Source of the DNA: Leptolyngbya sp. Prado105
GTDB taxonomy: Bacteria; Cyanobacteriota; Cyanobacteriia; Leptolyngbyales; Leptolyngbyaceae
DNA length: 49,059 nt
Direction: 5' to 3'
NCBI GenBank assembly: GCA_025454375.1
Contig: JALOOO010000010.1
Location: forward strand, 1 to 49,059
How positions within the stretch are numbered: the first letter of the stretch is position 1; each line of letters opens with the position of its first letter. The notes beneath the pieces were generated by a model, which did no database searches, had not been told where the DNA came from, and saw only the letters and a program-made list of their open reading frames with translations. Shown piece by piece: positions 43,029 through 49,059 of the stretch. Position numbers and translations under genes: made by a program.

Positions 43029-44225
43029 ATGGATCAGATCGTATTAATCGTTACCAGTCTTCTCGCATTCTATCTCGCATGGAATCTAGGTGCGAATGAT
43101 GTTGCAAACTCAATGGGAACCTCTGTCGGCTCCAAAGCAGTAACCCTCAAGCAAGCCTTACTTATTGCAGGAATCCTAGAATTTACAGGTGCAGTTCTCT
43201 TTGGTCAAAGCGTCTCTGAAAAGCTCGTCACAGGCATCATCAACCCCGCCCAATTCGCCCCGCAAGTTCTCCTGATTGGAATGATTTCGGTCTTAGCCGC
43301 CGCAGGAATCTGGCTCAATATTGCAACCCTGTTTGGCTTTCCCGTATCGTCCTCTCATGCAACCGTCGGCGCGATCGCAGGAGTCGGCTACCTCGCATTC
43401 GGAAAAACTGCGGTCAACTGGAGCGCGATCGGGCTAATCTCAATCACTTGGGTCATCACCCCGTTTGTTAGTGGAATTATTGCAGCAAATTTCTATTGCT
43501 TTATCAAACGCTGGATTCTCGATCGACCGCATCAATTGCAAGAATGGATTCCCTGGCTCAGTGCTTTGTTGATTAGCATTTTTGGTGTGATTGTCTTTCC
43601 AACGATCGCGAAACCGATTCAAACGCTGATCCATTTGCCCATTGCCTCAATCTCGCTTCTATTAGGCGCAATTGGAATCGGAACATTATCAGTTTATGGA
43701 TTACGAAACTTACAAACCGTAGAATTGACCATCGCAAAATATCAAGTTGTCAGTGCCTGCTTTGTCGCCTTTGCTCATGGCTCGAATGATGTTGGAAATG
43801 CGATCGCACCCTTTGCCGCGATCGTCTACATTCTGCAAACCGGAAACTTGCCGCAAGAAGAATTCAAGATTCCAGTCTGGACTTTGATCCTGGGCGGAAT
43901 CGGCATCGTCGCAGGTTTAGCAGTTTTAGGAAAGAAAGTGATTTCAACGATCGGAGAAGGCATTATCTCCTTACAGCCAAGTGGAGGACTGTGCGCCGAA
44001 CTCGCGACCGCTACGACAATTCTGATCGCCTCTCGCATGGGCTTACCCGTTTCGACTTCTCATGCCCTAGTCGGGGGTGTCGTCGGCGTAGGATTCATTC
44101 AAGGCACGAAAGGAATTCAGTTTCAAACGATTCGCTCGATCGGTCTAACCTGGCTCGTGACCCTGCCCATTTCTGCCCTGCTCAGCAGCGTTCTTTTTCT
44201 AATTCTCCGTACAGTTTTTATCTGA
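43029..44225 (+). CDS. PiT-family inorganic phosphate transporter
   Basis: A 398-aa membrane protein with about ten helices. The two duplicated family signatures are GANDVANSMGTSVG near the N-terminus and HGSNDVGNAIAPF in the second half. Ser-His pairs (SSSHATVGA, STSHALVGG) complete the inverted-repeat fold. The PiT family moves phosphate (as metal-phosphate with H+ in bacteria, or with Na+ in eukaryotes); sulfate can be the substrate in some relatives. The ATG at 43029 is taken over a TTG at 42984. No phoU-like gene lies next to it. Confidence 0.9.
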   Translation: MDQIVLIVTSLLAFYLAWNLGANDVANSMGTSVGSKAVTLKQALLIAGILEFTGAVLFGQSVSEKLVTGIINPAQFAPQVLLIGMISVLAAAGIWLNIATLFGFPVSSSHATVGAIAGVGYLAFGKTAVNWSAIGLISITWVITPFVSGIIAANFYCFIKRWILDRPHQLQEWIPWLSALLISIFGVIVFPTIAKPIQTLIHLPIASISLLLGAIGIGTLSVYGLRNLQTVELTIAKYQVVSACFVAFAHGSNDVGNAIAPFAAIVYILQTGNLPQEEFKIPVWTLILGGIGIVAGLAVLGKKVISTIGEGIISLQPSGGLCAELATATTILIASRMGLPVSTSHALVGGVVGVGFIQGTKGIQFQTIRSIGLTWLVTLPISALLSSVLFLILRTVFI

Positions 44226-44249
44226 CTTGAGGCAATGGAGTTTATCAAG

Positions 44250-44278
44250 ACTTCACGGGGAACAATAGGGTGTGAAGT
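44250..44278 (+). terminator. Weak hairpin after the PiT gene
   Basis: ACTTCAC (44250-44256) and GTGAAGT (44272-44278) with a 15-base loop, followed by TTCC. It lies 25 bp after the transporter gene. The stem is short and the T-run is poor, so a terminator role is only possible. Confidence 0.3.
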
Positions 44279-44310
44279 TTCCTACAGCCGAAAGTCAAGG
44301 GTGAAGACCG

Positions 44311-45474
44311 ATGAAGCAAGACCAGTCTTGGGACGATTTGCACCTCCCGAATCAAAATGAAGAAAGTTCTGCTTCATCAGGGTTTAGCACCGACGGGCAG
44401 GAAATTATTGAACTGCGAAAGACGAATGAACGACTGAAACAAGAAGTCGAAGATCTTCGCGCTCAGTCTCAACTCTTTCTCAACTCCCAAAAGCCCAAAA
44501 TGTCGAAGATGAAGCTGGGGCTTTGGCTGGTTCTGCTTTCGACCTTTGCATTGTCGATTCATAATGTGATGGTGCGCATCACGATCGGCAATCCGATCAA
44601 ACTTTTTGGGTTGTTCACAACAGGCGGTTTTATTCAACCCACGATCGGGAATTCGTTACTGATTCTCTGGATGCGGATGTTGGTCGTTGTGCCTTTGATG
44701 ATTGGGATTGCAGGATTTTTGTATCCTCGCGTGTGGCAAGACCTTCAGAAATTATTGCTCAAGCGCGATCGTCGGGCACTGTGGCACATTCTGGGCAGTG
44801 GTGGCTTTCTGTTTTTGTCACAAGTTCTGATTTATATCGCGATCGCTCGAATTGGTCCAGGCGCTGCGGTGACGATTTTATTTATGTATCCCTTGCTGAC
44901 GGTTCCGTTAGCATGGTGGTTATTTAACGATCGACCGACTCGCTTACGAGTGGTTGTGATGGCGCTGATTCTACTGGGTGTGATCTTGACGGCTGTGCCG
45001 GGACTAATCGGTGCAAAACTGGGCGGAGGCGTATTTTATGCAGTATTTTCTGGCGTTGCCTTTGCACTGTATCTGATTTTGATGCAGCTTGGATTTCGGA
45101 AAGTGCATCCCGTTCCGGTCAGTGTGGTGCAGTTTCTTACGGTTTTAGTCTGTACGAGTGTCAGTCTTTCAATGCCGCTTCAGTTGGGAGTTTCAGTCTC
45201 AGCAAATGGAAGATCTGGATTTTTGCTAGGCGGTCTAGTTTTGGGTGCGTTTACCCTGGTTGGGTATCTCTCAAATAACTTCGGGGTGCGGTACATGGGC
45301 GCGGCACAGGCTTCGATTATTGCGTCGAGTGGTCCTGTTTTGACCGCTTTACTCGCGGCTGCGATTATTCGCACCAAGTTAGATGGGATTCAGATGGTAG
45401 GCATCTTGCTGGTGACAATCGGGGTGACGGCTTTGAGCTTTGAGCGCATGAGGAAGACCGCAAAATCTGCATAA
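44311..45474 (+). CDS. EamA/DMT-family transporter with N-terminal coiled coil
   Basis: A 387-aa protein. A soluble, charged N-terminal segment of about 65 residues contains a short coiled coil (ELRKTNERLKQEVEDLRA). Ten membrane helices in two EamA repeats follow, starting LGLWLVLLSTFALSIHNVM. RVVVMALILLGVIL and IQMVGILLVTIGV are the repeat-end helices. EamA proteins export metabolites such as amino acids, pigment precursors or sugars. The coiled-coil extension is unusual for the family and could mediate oligomerisation. The substrate cannot be inferred. Confidence 0.88.
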   Translation: MKQDQSWDDLHLPNQNEESSASSGFSTDGQEIIELRKTNERLKQEVEDLRAQSQLFLNSQKPKMSKMKLGLWLVLLSTFALSIHNVMVRITIGNPIKLFGLFTTGGFIQPTIGNSLLILWMRMLVVVPLMIGIAGFLYPRVWQDLQKLLLKRDRRALWHILGSGGFLFLSQVLIYIAIARIGPGAAVTILFMYPLLTVPLAWWLFNDRPTRLRVVVMALILLGVILTAVPGLIGAKLGGGVFYAVFSGVAFALYLILMQLGFRKVHPVPVSVVQFLTVLVCTSVSLSMPLQLGVSVSANGRSGFLLGGLVLGAFTLVGYLSNNFGVRYMGAAQASIIASSGPVLTALLAAAIIRTKLDGIQMVGILLVTIGVTALSFERMRKTAKSA

Positions 45475-45501
45475 TAGGAAAGGCGTTAATCAAATAATGT
45501 G

Positions 45502-45732
45502 ATGCGATTTGCGGTTTCGAGTGGATCTGGACAAGTGTTAGCTAATGGATCGTTGCGACTTCAGACGGATGAATTTGGGGTGCAGCGACTTTGTTTTGAA
45601 AGCGATCGTGGAACCTTCATCGTTGGGGGTGAGATTGGCGAGGATGGCGATTTAACTAAGGCGGGACAGGAATTGTATCGACAATTTTTTCGCGCTTGGG
45701 GTGTAATGGGGATTAAGATGAACTCGATTTGA
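45502..45732 (+). CDS. Small hypothetical protein, 76 aa
   Basis: A compact, acidic, beta-rich-looking protein: MRFAVSSGSGQVLANGSLRL, then FGVQRLCFESDRGTFIVGGE and a helical end (GQELYRQFFRAWG). It has no Met-rich or repetitive character. The ATG at 45502 or a GTG at 45499 may start it; the ribosome binding site is poor. It follows the EamA gene by 27 bp and could be co-transcribed. No family recognised. Confidence 0.5.
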   Translation: MRFAVSSGSGQVLANGSLRLQTDEFGVQRLCFESDRGTFIVGGEIGEDGDLTKAGQELYRQFFRAWGVMGIKMNSI

Positions 45733-45887
45733 ACTTTGGAAGAAGACGGATCGTGCTGGTTGGGTTGCAGATTTGCTCAACCTGCAAAGATTTTTCGGAG
45801 TTCGTCTTCTCAGTAAAATCGTATCGATAGAATTTATCAATGCTTTTAGGTCTGAAAAAACTCTGAAAACCAGAATAAATTCAGTAG

Positions 45888-46156
45888 GATAAGGAAGGAT
45901 TCTTAAAGCTCCAGCAGTTAAAAGACTACATCGAAGAACATCTAGGAGAGGAGTTGTCGATCGAGCAACTTGCTACACAGATTCCGATGAGTCAATTTCA
46001 CTTTGCTCGGTCGTTTAAGAACGCGATCGCAGAACCTTCTCATCGATACATTTTGCAGCGTCGAATACTCGTCTCTCAGCCGCCGAAATTACTTATCAGG
46101 TCGGCTTCTCCAATCAAAGTCATTTCACTAGAACGAGCGGGATTGACCACCAGTAA
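45888..46156 (+). pseudogene. Decayed AraC-family regulator, DNA-binding domain
   Basis: The frame from 45888 encodes the first AraC helix-turn-helix (LSIEQLATQIPMSQFHFARS, then a PSHRYILQRRI linker), but there is no start codon and the N-terminal sensor domain is gone. At about 46064 the homology continues in another frame (SAAEITYQVGFSNQSHFTR, the second HTH), and the expected helix between the two (RAKQLL in relatives) is missing. So at least one deletion with a frameshift is present. The tail also looks shortened. The remnant ends at TAA 46154-46156. Confidence 0.8.
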
Positions 46157-46303
46157 GAACTTAATTTCATGATTGATTACTATGTTGAACTGCGATGCTC
46201 TTAATCTACGCGGGAAGGCATCATCAGCGATATTGGATTCTTGCCGGGAATGATCGAATTCTTGCTCAGTTATCATGTTTGGAATGGGTCTTGGAGAGGG
46301 GGT

Positions 46304-47290
46304 ATGATTCTGCCAAAGTACACGCTGATTATTCCGATCTACAACGAAGAAGCAGCGATCGCAGCGTTATACAGCCGCGTTAGTGCTTTGATGAATCGCC
46401 TTGATGCCCCGTCAGAATTGATTCTGATCAATGATGGCAGCCGCGATCGATCGCTGCAACTGATCCGCGAATTGCACGATCGAGATCCCAGGGTGTGCTA
46501 CCTCAGCTTAGCTCGCAATTTTGGACATCAGATTGCGGTCACGGCGGGTTTGAACTATGTACGCGGTCGCGTGATTGTGATTTTAGATGCAGACCTACAA
46601 GATCCACCCGAACTGATTCCTGAAATGATTGAGAAGTGGCGACAAGGCTATCAAGTCGTCTATGCTCAACGCACCCAGCGCCGACAAGAGGGATGGTTCA
46701 AACGGTTGAGCGCCTTTGTGTTTTATCGCTTGCTTAAACATCTTGCAGATGTCGATATTCCGACTGATACCGGCGATTTTTGCTTAATGGATCGTCAAGT
46801 GGTTGATTTACTCAACACGATGCCGGAGCGAAATCGCTACATTCGGGGCTTACGATCGTGGGTAGGATTTCCACAGACGGCGGTAAAGTTTGAGCGCGAT
46901 CCTCGGATTGCAGGCGATGTGAAATATACCTTTCATCAGTCCCTCGGACTTGCACTCAATGGCTTAATCTCTTTCTCGAAAGTTCCCTTGCGGATTTCGA
47001 CCTATGTGGGATTATTTGCAGCATTGATTGCGATCGTGATGATGCTACTTGTGTTCTATTGGAGAATTGCTTATCCTGCTTCGCCGCTCACAGGGTTAAC
47101 TACGATCGTAGTAGCAATCTTCTTTCTGGGTGCAGTGCAATTGTTGAGTATTGGGATCTTGGGCGAGTATATTGGGCGAATCTATGAAGAAGTGAAAAAC
47201 CGTCCGCTCTATACGCTCTCAGAAGTTGCCGGATTCGAGCGACCAGAATTTTCTGCGTGTCGGGAACAATTGGAGCGAGGTAGCGACTAA
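46304..47290 (+). CDS. Family 2 glycosyltransferase with two C-terminal membrane helices (GtrB/DPM-like)
   Basis: A 328-aa GT-A enzyme, [19 protein letters not shown] at the start. The nucleotide-binding [18 protein letters not shown], and the DxD in [12 protein letters not shown] are visible. [18 protein letters not shown] follows, and two helices near 230-290 anchor it. The arrangement is that of GtrB/DPM1-type undecaprenyl- or dolichyl-phosphate glycosyltransferases that load a sugar on a lipid carrier. The ATG at 46304 is strongly supported by GGAGAGGGGG just before it. The pentapeptide protein gene follows after 25 bp. Confidence 0.88.
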   Translation: MILPKYTLIIPIYNEEAAIAALYSRVSALMNRLDAPSELILINDGSRDRSLQLIRELHDRDPRVCYLSLARNFGHQIAVTAGLNYVRGRVIVILDADLQDPPELIPEMIEKWRQGYQVVYAQRTQRRQEGWFKRLSAFVFYRLLKHLADVDIPTDTGDFCLMDRQVVDLLNTMPERNRYIRGLRSWVGFPQTAVKFERDPRIAGDVKYTFHQSLGLALNGLISFSKVPLRISTYVGLFAALIAIVMMLLVFYWRIAYPASPLTGLTTIVVAIFFLGAVQLLSIGILGEYIGRIYEEVKNRPLYTLSEVAGFERPEFSACREQLERGSD

Positions 47291-47315
47291 CACCTTAAGC
47301 ATTCACTTTAAATTT

Positions 47316-48164
47316 ATGAAATCGGCGATTCTGGCTGCAACGACTTTTGGGATTGCACTGAGCTTGATGGGTTCTGCTCATGCTGAAGATTTAAGCGCGA
47401 TTCAGCGATTGTTAGAAACTCGATCGTGCGCGGGCTGTGATTTGAGCAATGCAAATTTACAGGGCAAAAACCTGCGAGGAGTCAATCTCCGGGGCGCAAA
47501 TCTGGAAGGGGCAAACTTGAGAGGGGCAGATTTGAGCAGCGCTGATCTCTACAATACAAACTTAAGAGATGTGATTTTGAGAACAGCGAATTTGCAGAAT
47601 GCTGATCTGGGACAGGCAAATCTAACCGATGCGGATTTGCGAGATGCGGCACTCGGTTCTGCTCGACTCTTGGGTGCGATTTTAAGAGGAACGAACATCG
47701 AGGAAGCTCGATCGAGTCAACTTGCTGAGGACATTTCAGCAATGGTTCGTGACTTAACCGGAAAACGTCCGAGTCAGTATGATTTGCGCGAATATGTCCG
47801 AGACTTAGCAGAGGGTCGATCGCGCTCTCAAATTCGCCGCAATATTGCGAGAAGCGAGGAAACTAAATTTGCAATTGATGATCTCTACACTTCTGTTCTG
47901 GGTCGATCAGCCGATTCGCACGGGTTGAATACTTGGAGAAAATATTTAGAGCGAGACGGTCGATCTCTAGGCGGCGTAAGACGAGAATTGATTCGCAGTG
48001 CAGAAATGCGCGAAGTGATTAATCGACTTTATCGAGAGATTTTAGGACGCGAAGCGGATTCTGCTGGAATGCAGAATTGGATCGATCAATTGCGTCGAGG
48101 TCGATCACTTTCGGATATTCGCGATCGGCTTGCTAGAAGCGAAGAAGCAAGACGACGCAGATAG
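47316..48164 (+). CDS. Secreted pentapeptide-repeat / DUF4214 protein
   Basis: A 282-aa protein. A Sec signal peptide ends AHA (residue 23). A CAGCDLSNANL start leads into about ten pentapeptide repeats (A(D/N)LxG type; residues 40-125), for example ANLEGANLRGADLSSADL. The second half holds DUF4214-like segments: LYTSVLGRSADSHGLNTW and LYREILGREADSAGMQNW, each followed by a RSxxDIR-type helix, and a basic RRRR end. DUF4214 is often found in surface or S-layer-type proteins. The gene begins 25 bp after the glycosyltransferase gene. Confidence 0.85.
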   Translation: MKSAILAATTFGIALSLMGSAHAEDLSAIQRLLETRSCAGCDLSNANLQGKNLRGVNLRGANLEGANLRGADLSSADLYNTNLRDVILRTANLQNADLGQANLTDADLRDAALGSARLLGAILRGTNIEEARSSQLAEDISAMVRDLTGKRPSQYDLREYVRDLAEGRSRSQIRRNIARSEETKFAIDDLYTSVLGRSADSHGLNTWRKYLERDGRSLGGVRRELIRSAEMREVINRLYREILGREADSAGMQNWIDQLRRGRSLSDIRDRLARSEEARRRR

Positions 48165-48180
48165 CTCCCTCGGCGCAATG

Positions 48181-49059
48181 TCATCCAAACTGCTGTAACG
48201 CTGGAAGCAAAGCCAACCCCAACAACAGACTAAACAAATTCATCAATAGACTCAACCAGTAAGATTGATATCTCGACAAACCATTTTGCGATCGTGAAAG
48301 CAACCCACCCTCCCAAATCGTTACACACACCTCTGAAACTGGGAGTGTAATCATACTTGAAATCCCAGAAGCCGCTGGGAGAAATTCCGCATACCCAAAT
48401 AGCACAGCGAAAAAGAACGCCACAATTAGCACAATCGGTAAACAGAAAAACCAAACGATCGCCGTTCTAATCACCGTTTTCGTCGTAATGACTTTGCCAT
48501 GGATTAAAGCAAGACTAAACCCGATCGCATTCAATAAGCTAAAGACTCCAAATACCCGCGTCGATCGATATTGAAACGGCTGCAAAGACGGAAAGAAAAA
48601 CCAAACAACCGGAAAGGTTAGTAAATTTACGAATCCAATCCACAGTAGCCCCTTCGCAACTTGGGATCGATTTGCTCGAAGAATCCCCAGAAATAAAAGC
48701 GCGATCGCAAATTCACTCACCTGTGTAATGCTTAATGCGATGCCAAACATCTCCCAGCGAGTCGGTTTCATCGCTTCATCGGGCTGCACCATCAAGGCTT
48801 GATCCTGGATCGTGACATTAAAATGGCGATCGCGATATCCAGCAATCCCACTGCGAAAATCTGTCGTAAACGGAGGACTCGACCTCGCCTGACTTGAGAA
48901 TTGCACAATCAATTGAAAGACTGGATTTCTAGAACCCTGACTCAGAAGCGGTTCCTGATACAGACAAGCCGTTTCTGCACATTGAAATTTGTAATGCGAT
49001 CGCAGGACTGGCTCTGTCTTCAAACACACGACATCCGTGCAATTTCCATGCTGAATGAG
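48181..49059 (-). CDS. Membrane protein, N-terminus outside window
   Basis: The minus-strand frame is open to the window edge. A GTG at 49029 is only an internal candidate, so the true start may lie beyond 49059. A soluble domain of at least 90 residues with several Cys (FQCAETACLYQEP) precedes about six membrane helices, starting at WEMFGIALSITQVSEFAIALLFLGI and ending LLLGLALLPALQQFG. No transport motif or conserved charged residue is evident in the helices. I do not recognise the family. It is convergent with the pentapeptide gene, with a 16-bp spacer. Confidence 0.65.
   Translation of the reverse strand, partial: LIQHGNCTDVVCLKTEPVLRSHYKFQCAETACLYQEPLLSQGSRNPVFQLIVQFSSQARSSPPFTTDFRSGIAGYRDRHFNVTIQDQALMVQPDEAMKPTRWEMFGIALSITQVSEFAIALLFLGILRANRSQVAKGLLWIGFVNLLTFPVVWFFFPSLQPFQYRSTRVFGVFSLLNAIGFSLALIHGKVITTKTVIRTAIVWFFCLPIVLIVAFFFAVLFGYAEFLPAASGISSMITLPVSEVCVTIWEGGLLSRSQNGLSRYQSYWLSLLMNLFSLLLGLALLPALQQFG

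Overview
The window reads as cyanobacterial chromosome. Genes that support this include the photosystem II cytochrome c-550 (psbV) and its paralogue psbV2, plastocyanin, cytochrome c6, accD, an orange-carotenoid-protein N-domain relative, a DUF3288 protein, a DUF1400 protein and a homologue of the chloroplast glutamyl endopeptidase. The octamer GCGATCGC (HIP1) and its core also recur throughout. The sequence alone does not give a genus. Nothing looks like a prophage, plasmid backbone or CRISPR locus. Gene density is high, coding is on both strands, and many neighbouring genes are functionally unrelated, as is usual in cyanobacteria.

1-6 kb: an edge-truncated alpha/beta-hydrolase-like gene, a His-rich ferrochelatase-fold chelatase, a minus-strand signalling operon (cheR, cheB, then a REC-PAS-histidine kinase hybrid), and a phytoene/squalene-synthase-family gene with an altered first Asp motif. 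6-9.5 kb: accD, followed by a compact photosynthetic electron-transport block psbV, psbV2, petE, petJ. This block places the copper and the haem carriers between cytochrome b6f and photosystem I next to each other. 9.4-15.6 kb: cell-wall enzymes (an NlpC/P60 peptidase and a beta-lactamase-fold protein), a DUF697-type GTPase, ribosomal protein bS21, an unknown 420-aa protein, DUF3288 and a polysaccharide deacetylase.

15.6-24 kb: a 527-bp structured non-coding stretch, a probable haem-oxygenase-like protein, an SMR exporter, a binding-protein/sensor-kinase pair, a DUF1400 protein, the OCP-like protein, the transglycosylase mtgA and an SDR. 24-30.6 kb: a minus-strand run of TpsB/Omp85 translocator, DUF4336 protein and S9D peptidase, then a divergent branched-chain aminotransferase. 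30.8-36.2 kb: tRNA-Tyr and tRNA-Thr, the NAD(P)HX repair enzyme, tldD and tldE separated by a dispersed palindrome, and two short membrane proteins. 36.2-49 kb: mfd, a CNNM/CorC protein, a second DUF697-type GTPase paralogous to the first, a PiT phosphate transporter, an EamA transporter, a decayed AraC gene, a glycosyltransferase with a secreted pentapeptide/DUF4214 protein, and an edge-truncated membrane protein.

No single new multi-gene system is demonstrated. The best candidates for a second look are the psbV-psbV2-petE-petJ cluster, the binding-protein/kinase pair without a permease, the haem-oxygenase-like protein with its SMR neighbour, the paralogous GTPases, the OCP-like protein that lacks part of the carotenoid pocket, and the structured region at 15.6-16.1 kb. 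All functional calls come from motif recognition by eye. No database search was run.
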